DNA from: an uncultured Oribacterium sp.
GTDB taxonomy: Bacteria > Bacillota > Clostridia > Lachnospirales > Lachnospiraceae
Reading direction: 5' to 3'
Assembly: GCA_934279105.1 (NCBI GenBank)
Contig: CAKQWR010000082.1
Span: 1-8,675 of the forward strand
Length of the DNA stretch: 8,675 nt
Part shown: positions 1 through 7,127 of the stretch, one piece after another
How the letters are laid out: the number at the start of each line of letters is the position of its first letter
Numbering within the stretch: the stretch's first letter is position 1
Position numbers and translations under genes: made by a program
The notes under the pieces: model-generated
Database searches by the model: none
The model's input: only the letters and a program-made list of their open reading frames with translations
Told to the model about the DNA's origin: nothing

Positions 1-420
1 CATGGACGGCTGTCCGTTCATGCTCATCTCGAGGAAGGTCGGATCATCTGCGCCATCCGGAAGCTTCGACTTGATGGAATCCATTTTCTTCTTCAGCGCA
101 TCATACGCCTCATCCATATCGGTACCATACTCATACTGGACGATGGTCATACCATAGTTTTCAGATGAACGGGAGGTGACCTCCTTGACATCCGACAGGA
201 CGGATACGCCATCCTCTATCGGCTTCGTGATCAGCTTATCCACATCCTCCGGTGACGCACCTGCATAGGTCGTGGTGACGATCATCATCGGCATCTCGAT
301 GTCGGACATGAGCTCCATCTTCTGGTTCGTGAAGGACATGAATCCGAAAAAGATCAGGCTGAGCACCACGAGGAAGGTGGTAACCGGTTTTTTCAGGACA
401 AATTCGGTTATTTTATGCAT
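1..420 (-). CDS. RND-family efflux permease, N-terminal part only (runs off the left edge)
   Basis: The minus strand is open from an ATG at 418-420 to the window edge, giving 140 residues of what is normally a protein of about 1000 residues or more. It begins MHKITEFVLKKPVTTFLVVL, a short amphipathic start followed by the first membrane helix (about residues 12-29). A polar ectodomain start follows, with the family-typical segments ELMSDIEMPMM (about 37-47) and TYAGASPEDVDKLITKPIED (about 51-70). These match the AcrB/HAE1-type RND permeases; the family usually uses proton motive force to drive export. GAGGAGAG lies 6 bases upstream of the ATG, and only 18 bases separate it from the stop of the adaptor gene, so the two are cotranscribed. 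The absence of the 3' end reflects the window edge, not a truncation. The substrate cannot be told from the sequence. Confidence 0.9.
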   Translation of the reverse strand, partial: MHKITEFVLKKPVTTFLVVLSLIFFGFMSFTNQKMELMSDIEMPMMIVTTTYAGASPEDVDKLITKPIEDGVSVLSDVKEVTSRSSENYGMTIVQYEYGTDMDEAYDALKKKMDSIKSKLPDGADDPTFLEMSMNGQPSM

Positions 421-438
421 AGTATTCTCTCCTCAGGT

Positions 439-1605
439 TCAGTCTGCTGCGCTGGTTTCTGTCGTTTCTGTATCTGTGGAGGATGCGGCTTCGATCGTCT
501 GACCGTTTTCATCCACGATACGCACCTCGGCACCATCGTAGATGTCATCGGTCCAGCTGTTTACGATCTGCTCCGTGCCATCGAGACCGTCGGTCACTTC
601 ATAATACTGATCATCGGAGATACCGGTGGTGATGAACACACGCTTCACCGTGCCGTTTTCACAGGTATACACATACGGATTTCCACCGGAATAGTACACG
701 GCATCCACCGGCACGAGGAGTGCATGGTCTGCCTTTGCAGCGACCAGCGAAAGCTTCGTGCTGCTGCCGTCGGAAAGGGCATCGGCACCGGAAAGGGTCG
801 CCTCTACAGGGAAGAGCCCCGACTGCGGATCCACAAGCTGACTCAGCTTCGTGATCGTTCCGGTATAGCTCGTGCCGTTCTTCTCGACCGTCACAGTTTG
901 TCCCATCGTCAGGTTCTTCAGCACATCTTCCGTGACGTTAAACTTGACGACCTTCGCTCCGGTGCCGGTGATGACGCAGAGCTGCGAAGACTGGGATACC
1001 ATGCCGTGCAGGGTCATGTTCTGGTTCTGTACGACACCGGCCGCCGGTGCGGTCACCGTGGAGTATTCCACCTGGGTCTCATAGTTCAGCTTCGCACTCG
1101 CTGCCTGGGCCTTCGCGGCATCCACCTGGGAAGCCGCCGCCTTCGCAGAGTTCGCGGTCTGGTTATAACTCTGCACCGAGATATCGCCGGACTCGTAGAG
1201 CGGTGTCATACGATTCACCGCATCCTGCGCGGTCGCTGCCTGCTGCGAAGCCGCCTGAACGGAAGCATTGGCCGCCTCCATCTGCGACTTTGCGGCATCG
1301 ATCTGCTTCTGGTTATCGATCTTCGCGATCGATGCGCCCGCCTCGACGGACTGTCCGTTCTGCACGTAGATTTCAACCAGCTCACCGGCCACCTTCGGGG
1401 TGATGTAATAGGTGTCGGACGGCTGAACCGTGCCCATGAGCGACGTCGTCTGCTCGATATCACCGGTCGTTGCCGTGGTCAGCGTGACCGCCGGCAGTCC
1501 CTTCGTCTGCATCTCCTCCTGTGGCTTCATCATGCGTGTCGCCACGAGGCCCGCAAAGCCGAGTACTACGACGGCACCGATGGCGATCTTTACTTTTTTC
1601 TTCAT
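439..1605 (-). CDS. RND efflux adaptor (membrane-fusion/HlyD-type) protein
   Basis: A 388-residue protein with a basic start (MKKKVK) and one hydrophobic segment at about 6-23, acting as an uncleaved anchor or signal; no lipobox cysteine is seen. The layout is that of membrane-fusion proteins. The first half of a lipoyl/barrel-sandwich domain is at about 60-97 (GELVEIYVQNGQSVEAGASI at 74-93). An Ala/Gln-rich coiled-coil hairpin follows at about 98-180. The second lipoyl half is at about 181-215 (TVTAPAAGVVQNQNM), then beta-barrel and membrane-proximal domains to about 370. The last 15 residues are a Ser/Thr/Glu tail of no known role. It should couple the permease to the cell envelope; in a one-membrane cell it may act as an extracytoplasmic chaperone or substrate conduit. 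AGGAG lies 8 bases before the ATG. It sits between the regulator (133-base gap) and the permease (18-base gap). The long plus-strand frame opposite it is a shadow. Confidence 0.92.
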   Translation of the reverse strand: MKKKVKIAIGAVVVLGFAGLVATRMMKPQEEMQTKGLPAVTLTTATTGDIEQTTSLMGTVQPSDTYYITPKVAGELVEIYVQNGQSVEAGASIAKIDNQKQIDAAKSQMEAANASVQAASQQAATAQDAVNRMTPLYESGDISVQSYNQTANSAKAAASQVDAAKAQAASAKLNYETQVEYSTVTAPAAGVVQNQNMTLHGMVSQSSQLCVITGTGAKVVKFNVTEDVLKNLTMGQTVTVEKNGTSYTGTITKLSQLVDPQSGLFPVEATLSGADALSDGSSTKLSLVAAKADHALLVPVDAVYYSGGNPYVYTCENGTVKRVFITTGISDDQYYEVTDGLDGTEQIVNSWTDDIYDGAEVRIVDENGQTIEAASSTDTETTETSAAD

Positions 1606-1738
1606 ATATAGTCTCCTGTTTTCTGATCTGTCTTATTCTGATCGTGTTATAACTTGTACTTTTCTATTCGGGATAGGATAGTGAAACGATGCTTCCGGAC
1701 TGTATCTCTACACTTCCGTTTACACCCTGCATCTCTTC

Positions 1739-2407
1739 TCAGGTATCCGTCATCAGATCGCCGGCAGTACCTTCTTTCGGACAGAAGTGCGGATCCGCAC
1801 CCTCTCGCAGAATCGCAAGCTCTATCTCGAAATTCCGAAGGACACGCGCGTGCTCCTCCGGTGCATGCGCGACCAGCGCCATAGCGGTCATCATCCCGAT
1901 GGCATTGCCGAGACGGATCGTTCCGGCAAAATATCCTGGTCGATCACCGTGCCGAAAGCAGTTCGGATCGATTCGCTTCCGGAACCACTCATTTTTCGCA
2001 CACTCTGCATGATCGATCTTTCCACTTTCCGAAAATGCAAGCACACGCTGCATCATACCGCTCTGCCGCATGATACGGATATCTTCCTCGAGTGCCCCAC
2101 TGACGATGAGCGTCTGAACGCCATACACCCATGCCCGGAGTGCTTCCCAGTAGTTTCCCTGCTTTCGAAGAAGAAGCTCTCGAAAATACTGCTCATTTCG
2201 TTTTCCTTCATCTCGAAACACGTAGTGAAGGAGGTCCATCTTATCCTCGAAATAAGTATAGAAGCTACCGCGAGAGATTTCGGCCTCCTTGATAATCTGA
2301 TTGATCGAGGCATCCTCGAACGGAACCCTCGCAAATTCATGCCTGGCTGCCTGTAATATTCTGTCTTTTTTATCCTGGGAAAGCTTAAGAAATCTTTCCG
2401 TCGCCAT
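1739..2407 (-). CDS. TetR/AcrR-family transcriptional regulator
   Basis: A 222-residue protein. The N-terminal TetR DNA-binding domain covers about residues 11-60. The helix-turn-helix is recognisable at about 33-54: INQIIKEAEISRGSFYTYF, followed by DKMDLL, matching the family pattern of IA..AGVS.GT.Y.YF..K..L. The remainder (about 65-222) is the variable ligand-binding and dimerisation part, with no relative I can name. The start is fixed by GGAGAGGAG 5 bases upstream. It is the first gene of the efflux operon, followed by the adaptor and permease in the same direction. It most likely represses its own operon until an exported compound binds. The tandem GTGACA palindromes near the predicted transcription start are its likely operator. 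The DNA-binding role is well supported; the target is inferred from position. Confidence 0.9.
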   Translation of the reverse strand: MATERFLKLSQDKKDRILQAARHEFARVPFEDASINQIIKEAEISRGSFYTYFEDKMDLLHYVFRDEGKRNEQYFRELLLRKQGNYWEALRAWVYGVQTLIVSGALEEDIRIMRQSGMMQRVLAFSESGKIDHAECAKNEWFRKRIDPNCFRHGDRPGYFAGTIRLGNAIGMMTAMALVAHAPEEHARVLRNFEIELAILREGADPHFCPKEGTAGDLMTDT

Positions 2408-2566
2408 AGATTCTCCTCTCCTTCTATGCTACTCGGACCGCTTGACATGCCCCTTCCGTTTCTCGTGGTCAATGTCGTCGACCTCTACGCAGGTGGCTCT
2501 GTCGACCGATCCGTATCCACTGTGCATCTGTGACAGTACACATCCTCTACATATGTACCTCACATA

Positions 2567-2601
2567 GTGACAACCTGTCACATAAAGTGACATCTTGTCA
2601 T
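2567..2601. promoter_or_regulatory. Two tandem GTGACA palindromes, probable TetR operator
   Basis: GTGACAACCTGTCAC (2567-2581) is a perfect 6+3+6 palindrome. GTGACATCTTGTCAT (2587-2601) repeats it with one outer mismatch. The two centres are 20 bases apart, about two helical turns. They lie about +5 to +40 relative to the predicted start of the efflux operon, where a bound repressor would block transcription. Extra GTGACA half-sites lie at 2530-2535 and 2752-2757. The palindromes are seen directly; assigning them to the TetR protein is an inference from position. Confidence 0.65.
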
Positions 2602-2612
2602 TTTCATCACAG

Positions 2613-2641
2613 AGTATAAAGACACACAGAACTTTTGTCAA
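2613..2641 (-). promoter_or_regulatory. Strong sigma-A-type promoter of the TetR-adaptor-permease operon
   Basis: Read on the minus strand, TTGACA (2636-2641) is followed by exactly 17 bases and then TATACT (2613-2618). That is a full match to the -35 consensus and five of six at the -10. A-tract-rich sequence upstream (about 2642-2700) could serve as an UP element. The predicted transcription start is near 2606, giving a leader of about 200 bases before the regulator ATG. Confidence 0.75.
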
Positions 2642-2964
2642 TTCAACAAACCTAAAAAAAATATCGAAAAATCGTTACTTTTTTGGATATCCGTAAAATT
2701 TAATATTTTGTTTAGAATTCCCTGCACTCTACTTTGTTGCGTCCCAAAATAGTGACATAACGACTCGAACCTCAAATCTCACATGTCGCTTTGTTTCTTC
2801 TCGTGACCGTGCGGACCAGAGGGCGCGGATGGACTGCGTCCTCGCATCATGTTCGGATTTTCGTGCATTAAAGTGCATCCGTGCTTGCTTTCAGTGACGG
2901 GATGCCCTAGAATAAGAGTAATGTATACAAAGGTCAAAATACAAAGTGAGGACGATAGGGAGTT
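2642..2964. other. Divergent intergenic control region without a gene
   Basis: About 320 bases separate the efflux promoter from ispE. The first part (about 2642-2715) is strongly AT-rich with several A/T runs and a GGATATCC palindrome at 2685-2692. The rest is of ordinary composition and contains one isolated AGTGACA half-site (2751-2757), identical to half-sites of the tandem operator. I see no convincing coding frame, tRNA or riboswitch-like fold. It probably only carries control sequences for the two divergent operons. Confidence 0.5.
2885..2913 (+). promoter_or_regulatory. Candidate promoter for ispE-gntR
   Basis: TTGCTT (2885-2890) and TAGAAT (2908-2913) are separated by 17 bases. The -10 matches consensus at five of six positions, the -35 at only three. 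The start would fall near 2920, about 45 bases before the ispE ATG. TATACA at 2924-2929 is an alternative -10 but has no acceptable -35. Confidence 0.35.
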
Positions 2965-3873
2965 ATGAACCGCATCAAGCTTCAGGCATATGGAAAAATC
3001 AATCTGTCTCTCGATGTGCTGAGACAGCGCCCGAACGGCTATCATGATGTCCGCATGATCATGCAGACCGTGAAGTTACACGACAACATCGATATGGAAA
3101 GAACCGACACCCCGGGCATCGTGTTAAAAACCAATCTGCCGTTTCTGCCGGTCAATGAAAACAATCTTATGTACCGCGCAGCGAAACTGCTGATGGATGA
3201 GTTCCATATCGAGGAAGGCGTAAAGATGAATCTTCGAAAGATCATTCCGGTCGCTGCCGGCATGGCCGGCGGCTCTGCAGATGCCGCTGCCGTACTTTAC
3301 GGCATGAATCGTCTGTTTGACCTGAAACTCAGCCTCGAGGATCTGAAAAAGCGCGGCGTGCAGCTCGGCGCAGACATACCGTTCTGCCTCATGCGCGGAA
3401 CCGCACTGTCTGAGGGCATCGGTGAGATTCTCACTCCGCTTCCGGAACTTCCACACTGCTCGATCGTACTGGCGAAGCCGTCGATTTCCGTTTCCACAAA
3501 GGCGGTCTACGAGAATCTTCATGTGAACACCCTCCCGGCTGATGCACACCCGGATGTCAATCAGGTGATCGATGCGCTGGAGACACAGGATGTACGTGCC
3601 GTCGCCACTCATATGGGCAACATTCTCGAAACGGTCACCAGCAGGCGGCACCCGGAAATCGAAGCAATCAAAGCGCGCATGATGGAGCTCGGGGCACTGA
3701 ATTCCATGATGTCCGGCTCCGGCCCGACCGTCTTCGGCATTTTCGACGATCCGGAAAAAGCGCAGAAATGCTATCGCGCACTTCTTTCAGATAAAGGAAA
3801 AGGCCCGGCGAAGCAGATATATCTCACCGAACCATGGCAACAACAGCCGTCCACACCCTCACAGCGCCGCTAA
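2965..3873 (+). CDS. ispE: 4-diphosphocytidyl-2-C-methyl-D-erythritol kinase (IspE)
   Basis: A 302-residue GHMP kinase that phosphorylates the 2-hydroxyl of CDP-methylerythritol using ATP, a cytosolic step of the MEP route to isopentenyl diphosphate. The N-terminal signature AYGKINLSLDVLRQRPNGYH spans residues 8-27 and includes the conserved active-site Lys11. The glycine-rich ATP loop PVAAGMAGGSADAA is at 95-108. The catalytic-type aspartate is in GADIPF (Asp138). The C-terminal GHMP motif SGSGPTVFGIF is at 250-260. The length is slightly above the usual 280-290; the excess is a short polar C-terminal tail (WQQQPSTPSQRR) with no counterpart I recognise. AGGGAG lies very close to the ATG and GTGAGGA sits 12 bases upstream, so the exact ribosome site is ambiguous but the start is not. 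It is followed after 44 bases by a GntR regulator. Confidence 0.96.
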   Translation: MNRIKLQAYGKINLSLDVLRQRPNGYHDVRMIMQTVKLHDNIDMERTDTPGIVLKTNLPFLPVNENNLMYRAAKLLMDEFHIEEGVKMNLRKIIPVAAGMAGGSADAAAVLYGMNRLFDLKLSLEDLKKRGVQLGADIPFCLMRGTALSEGIGEILTPLPELPHCSIVLAKPSISVSTKAVYENLHVNTLPADAHPDVNQVIDALETQDVRAVATHMGNILETVTSRRHPEIEAIKARMMELGALNSMMSGSGPTVFGIFDDPEKAQKCYRALLSDKGKGPAKQIYLTEPWQQQPSTPSQRR

Positions 3874-3901
3874 GCTTCGTCTGTGAACGACTTTCTTCTA
3901 C

Positions 3902-3906
3902 GGAGG
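3902..3906 (+). promoter_or_regulatory. Ribosome binding site that decides the GntR start
   Basis: GGAGG is 11 bases before ATG 3918, 8 before GTG 3915 and only 2 before ATG 3909. This argues against the upstream in-frame ATG at 3834, which overlaps ispE and has no comparable site. ATG 3918 is chosen, with GTG 3915 as a close alternative. Confidence 0.6.
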
Positions 3907-3917
3907 ACATGACAGTG

Positions 3918-4634
3918 ATGAATGATTTTACAGTAAATATGAATGAGTATCTTCCTTTACGGGATCTGGTATTTAATACGCTCCGACAGGCGATTCTGAA
4001 GGGCGAACTGAAGCCGGGTGAGCGTCTCATGGAGATCCAGCTCGCAGAGAAGCTCGGCGTTTCACGCACACCGATTCGTGAAGCCATCCGCAAGCTGGAG
4101 CTGGAGGGCCTGGTGCTAATGATTCCACGTCGTGGCGCAGAGGTTGCGAAGATTTCCCATAAGAATCTGCAGGATACCCTGGAGGTTCGTGGCGCACTCG
4201 AGGAGCTGGCGACCGATCTCGCCTGTCAGCGTATCACGGACGAGGAGCTTCGGGAGCTGAGTGCTGCGGAGGATAATTTCCAGAAGGTCGTGAAAAATGG
4301 CGGTACGGAGATCGAGATTGCAGAGGCGGATGAAGCCTACCATGACATCATCTATAAGGCCTCCGGAAACGAGAAGCTCGTACAGATGATCAACAATCTT
4401 CGGGAGCAGATGTATCGTTATCGTCTCGAATACATCAAGGACGAGGCGAAGCGCGGAATTCTCGTGCATGAGCATGAGGAAATCCTGCAGGCCATCAAGA
4501 TTCGTGATCTGATTCGTGCGAAGACGCTTATGAAGGAGCACATCGACAACCAAGAGATGACCGTTTCCCAGAATCTCGTCGTCGAGGCAGAGGCTGCTTC
4601 CGAAGCCGGTAGAAAGAGCCGAAAGCGTGGATAA
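3918..4634 (+). CDS. GntR-family regulator with FCD ligand-binding domain
   Basis: With the start chosen from GGAGG at 3902-3906 the protein is 238 residues, normal for the FadR/FCD branch. The winged helix is at about 13-77. Its recognition region reads LAEKLGVSRTPIREAIRKLE (42-61), followed by a wing with PRRGAEV (70-76). The helical FCD domain (about 85-212) keeps the usual metal-binding set: Asp138 and His142 in EADEAYHD, His186 in VHEHEEIL, and His208 in KEHIDNQ. It therefore probably senses a small carboxylate-type ligand through a bound metal. The tail is rich in Ala/Glu and ends basic (RKSRKRG). It lies 44 bases after ispE without a visible promoter, so it is probably cotranscribed. 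The pairing with ispE is one I associate with Clostridia, but no functional link is evident. Its regulon is unknown. Confidence 0.88.
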   Translation: MNDFTVNMNEYLPLRDLVFNTLRQAILKGELKPGERLMEIQLAEKLGVSRTPIREAIRKLELEGLVLMIPRRGAEVAKISHKNLQDTLEVRGALEELATDLACQRITDEELRELSAAEDNFQKVVKNGGTEIEIAEADEAYHDIIYKASGNEKLVQMINNLREQMYRYRLEYIKDEAKRGILVHEHEEILQAIKIRDLIRAKTLMKEHIDNQEMTVSQNLVVEAEAASEAGRKSRKRG

Positions 4635-4804
4635 CGCGGAAGGTGATGCCGGAAACATAAAAATAATGGCAGACAGCCAAAAAAAAGAGCGCATGAAAAC
4701 GGCAGAGGGTGAGCTTCAGAAGCTCACCCTCTGCCGTTTTGTGCCTGCTGATAATACCGGCTGCCGCAAACGGACGGTCCAGGTTTCCGGCATCACCTTC
4801 CGCG
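4635..4804. repeat. Nested concentric inverted repeats filling the convergent intergenic region
   Basis: An outer perfect 22-base inverted repeat has arms 4635-4656 and 4783-4804. It encloses an inner perfect 21-base inverted repeat with arms 4696-4716 and 4720-4740. The two centres differ by only about 1.5 bases. The outer left arm starts on the base after the GntR stop codon, and the right arm ends 13 bases before the ATPase stop codon. The 39- and 42-base arms in between pair only weakly (GGCAG 4668-4672 with CTGCC 4761-4765). I see no target-site duplication. It may be a palindromic repetitive element, a double terminator, or a structured RNA. Confidence 0.75.
4696..4740. terminator. Bidirectional rho-independent terminator
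   Basis: A perfect 21-base stem with a 3-base CAG loop has four A on the left end and four T on the right end. It therefore forms a GC-rich stem with a short U run in both directions. On the minus strand a further run of eight T follows (4679-4686). It lies between the convergent GntR gene and the SbcC-like gene and should terminate both transcripts. Confidence 0.88.
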
Positions 4805-4817
4805 GCATCTGCGCACT

Positions 4818-7127
4818 TCACTGCCGGCTGTCGTGACAGGTGAAGTAGATGACCTGATGGTCTCGCGCGATGGTATCCAGAAAGCGCATGCCGCCGGCGA
4901 CCTTCGCCGGGTCGAGGTTGATGAACGGGTCATCGAGAAGGATGAATGGCTTTTCGTCCTCATACATGGCATCCACGAAGGCCATGCGCCGTGCAAGCTC
5001 CACGAGATTCCGATAACCGGCAGAGAGGAGTTCGGTGTTGTGCTCTTCTCCTTCTGTGAGAAGATGCACGTTAAAATCCGCATCCATCCGGAACGGGATG
5101 TCCGTGTTGTGGTCAGGCGTATCGATCTGTGTTTCCGACGTAGTCACGAGCGAGGCATCGTCTGCCGAAGTCCGCTGTGAAGCGCTGTCATCTCCCTCCG
5201 GGGTGGCCAGCAGTGTAGTGTCGGAGGCATCGGCCAGAATACGGTAGTACTTCGTAAACGCAGCCATCATCGGATCCATGTACTGTTTCGTAAAATCATT
5301 TCGCCCCTTCGCGAGATGGTCGCGGACGAGCGTCAGAAGGTGGTAGCGCATTTCCATCGCAGCGAGCTCTTCGAGCCCCTTCTGATAGGCGCGTTCTGTT
5401 TCATACAGTGCTGCAAGTGTCCGCTCGGAAGCTTCCTGCTGTGCGGAAAGTTGCTGGATCTGCACATCGACCGCCTCCTGCTGCGCACGAAGCGCATGCA
5501 TCTGCTGGCTCAGGGCCGCGAGGCTCTCCGCTTCTTCCGCCGGCCGGCGAATCGCGTTCAGCGTCTCCATATCATGCGTCTGTTCGAAGCTGTCCTTCGC
5601 CTGCTGCCGCTGCGCAAGCTCGAGGATGCGTGTCCGGATATCCATGATCCGGTTATACGCAAGCACATCGTTTCCGAGACGGCGAAGCAGTGCTGCGCGA
5701 TTTGGGTGCTTTCGGTCAATGTCTTCGCCTCCTGCATCGTCACTGTCCTCATCCGCCGGGAAATCCGAGACGGCGCTGTAGTCCATCTCCGGATAGAAAC
5801 GGCTCAGAAATCGGTTCAGTTCCTGATTCAGTCGTTCAAACTCCACGCGCAGGCTTTGCATCATCGCTTCCCGCTCCTGATCATACTCCTTCGTACCCGT
5901 ACTTTTCACGAAGTTCGTAAGGGCGAAGAGAAACAGGAGGGCCGCGCCGCCGAAGAGCACAAATGCATATATCGTTTCCGGGAAGCGATATAGACAGTAG
6001 CCACCGGTCAGCATCAGAAGCAGCGCCAGCAGGAATCCGCCGAAGGACAGGGTGCGCTGCGCCTGTTTCTTCGGAGATGCTTTTCGTCTCCGCCGCCCCC
6101 CATGGCGCTCGAGTTCCGAAAGACGATCCGATAAAAATGCGATGCGTGCCAGGTACTTCTCTGCATGCTGCATATCTTCTTCGATCGGCACACCGTTCCG
6201 AAATGTGTCCTGCAGATGCCGAAGATCCCGCTGGAGCGTCTGCCTACGCTCCTCTTCACTCATCGCATCAAAGCGGCTGCCGAGGTAGCGACGCTCCTGC
6301 TCCAGCAGACGTCCGACGGTGTCACTGTGCGCTTCACAGAGACGGTCATACTCCATCCGTGCCTGAATCGCATCCTGCTGCTGGCTCTGATGAATCAGAC
6401 GACGATTCGTACTCTCCAGCATCGACTGAAGATGTTTTCTTGTTTCACGTGCCTGATGAAGTGCTGCGACTTCCTCGACCGCCTGCTGCTCTGCCGCTTC
6501 ACGACCGGCACACTGCGCTTTCTGTTCTTCCAGCTCAAGTCGCTTTTTAAAAATGGTACCGGTCCGGCGCACCGGTGAAAGTGCATTGATCTCGTCCTTC
6601 AGTTTCTCCGCAACCACAGCATAACGGTTCATATCCTCCGGATCTTCAGAGACATTGCCGATCCGTGCATTGATTTCCGAGGTCACCCCCGTCTCCAGCT
6701 CCTGCTGTCCGATGAAACAGGTCCGACGGAAGGAAGCCTCGTCGATTTGAAAAAGCTCCTCTCCGATGCGTTCACTATAGTCCTTCGACGGAAGATTCGT
6801 CTCCGCATCGTAGAGGGCAAACTGATCCTGACTCTTCCGCTCGCCGAAGCTTCGTGTGATGCGATAGCGTTTTCCATTCTCCAGTACGAAGCACAGTGAT
6901 CCGCCGAAGCGTCCACCCTGCCACGGGCGGTATTTCTTCCGCTCATTCTCGCTGTCCTGCGCCTTCCGTTCACCGGACAGGCCGTAGAACATGACACGGA
7001 TAAACGCCGCAAGGGTCGATTTCCCGAAGCCATTCTCCCGAAGAAAAACATTGAGCCCGTCTTGAAACGAAAGCTCCAGATTCTGCAGCTTTCCGAAATT
7101 TTCGATTTGACAGCTTACTAATTTCAT
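4818..7127 (-). CDS. SbcC/Rad50-like (YhaN-type) ATPase with a central membrane hairpin
   Basis: A 769-residue protein. The N-terminal nucleotide-binding half has the P-loop FLRENGFGKSTLAAF (28-42); the first Walker A glycine is Arg30, which fits my recollection of YhaN-type relatives. FIGQQELE (138-145) is a Q-loop-like motif. Coiled coil covers about 165-340 and 415-600. Between the coils, after a basic patch (RHGGRRRRKASPKK, 341-354), are two hydrophobic segments (about 360-380 and 386-406). No CxxC zinc hook is present. The C-terminal half has a degenerate signature LLSAGYRNLVELARRMAF (700-717), Walker B FILLDDP (728-734), D-loop FINLDP (735-740) and a switch histidine in FTCH (762-765). 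A Ser/Thr/Asp-rich insert (about 632-676) precedes it. The start abuts the stop of the SbcD-like gene. It should supply ATP-driven clamping for that nuclease at DNA ends. It is shorter than Bacillus YhaN or E. coli SbcC. Confidence 0.85.
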   Translation of the reverse strand: MKLVSCQIENFGKLQNLELSFQDGLNVFLRENGFGKSTLAAFIRVMFYGLSGERKAQDSENERKKYRPWQGGRFGGSLCFVLENGKRYRITRSFGERKSQDQFALYDAETNLPSKDYSERIGEELFQIDEASFRRTCFIGQQELETGVTSEINARIGNVSEDPEDMNRYAVVAEKLKDEINALSPVRRTGTIFKKRLELEEQKAQCAGREAAEQQAVEEVAALHQARETRKHLQSMLESTNRRLIHQSQQQDAIQARMEYDRLCEAHSDTVGRLLEQERRYLGSRFDAMSEEERRQTLQRDLRHLQDTFRNGVPIEEDMQHAEKYLARIAFLSDRLSELERHGGRRRRKASPKKQAQRTLSFGGFLLALLLMLTGGYCLYRFPETIYAFVLFGGAALLFLFALTNFVKSTGTKEYDQEREAMMQSLRVEFERLNQELNRFLSRFYPEMDYSAVSDFPADEDSDDAGGEDIDRKHPNRAALLRRLGNDVLAYNRIMDIRTRILELAQRQQAKDSFEQTHDMETLNAIRRPAEEAESLAALSQQMHALRAQQEAVDVQIQQLSAQQEASERTLAALYETERAYQKGLEELAAMEMRYHLLTLVRDHLAKGRNDFTKQYMDPMMAAFTKYYRILADASDTTLLATPEGDDSASQRTSADDASLVTTSETQIDTPDHNTDIPFRMDADFNVHLLTEGEEHNTELLSAGYRNLVELARRMAFVDAMYEDEKPFILLDDPFINLDPAKVAGGMRFLDTIARDHQVIYFTCHDSRQ

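Noticed and set aside
415..1611. A 398-codon open frame on the plus strand opposite the adaptor gene
   Set aside because: It is rich in His, Arg and Leu as expected of an antisense shadow, has no recognisable domain, and the opposite strand encodes a clear membrane-fusion protein.
1606..1738. Possible internal promoter or hairpin between the regulator and adaptor genes
   Set aside because: GTTATAAC (1646-1653) could be a -10 but no fitting -35 exists, and the GTGAAACG/CGTTTACAC pairing is weak and lacks a T run.
2429..2641. A 70-codon minus-strand frame upstream of the TetR gene
   Set aside because: Its start lies upstream of the predicted transcription start, overlapping the -35 box, and it covers the operator palindromes, so it is unlikely to be translated.
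3834..3917. Upstream ATG extension of the GntR regulator
   Set aside because: It would overlap ispE by 40 bases, lacks a ribosome site, and adds residues before the normal winged-helix start; GGAGG at 3902-3906 supports a later start.
4528..4836. Frames on both strands encoding nearly the same peptide across the intergenic palindromes
   Set aside because: The similarity is the direct consequence of the inverted repeats reading alike on both strands; no ribosome site or family supports a protein.
5316..5993. A 225-codon plus-strand frame inside the ATPase gene
   Set aside because: It is an antisense shadow of the coiled-coil region with no motif or ribosome site.
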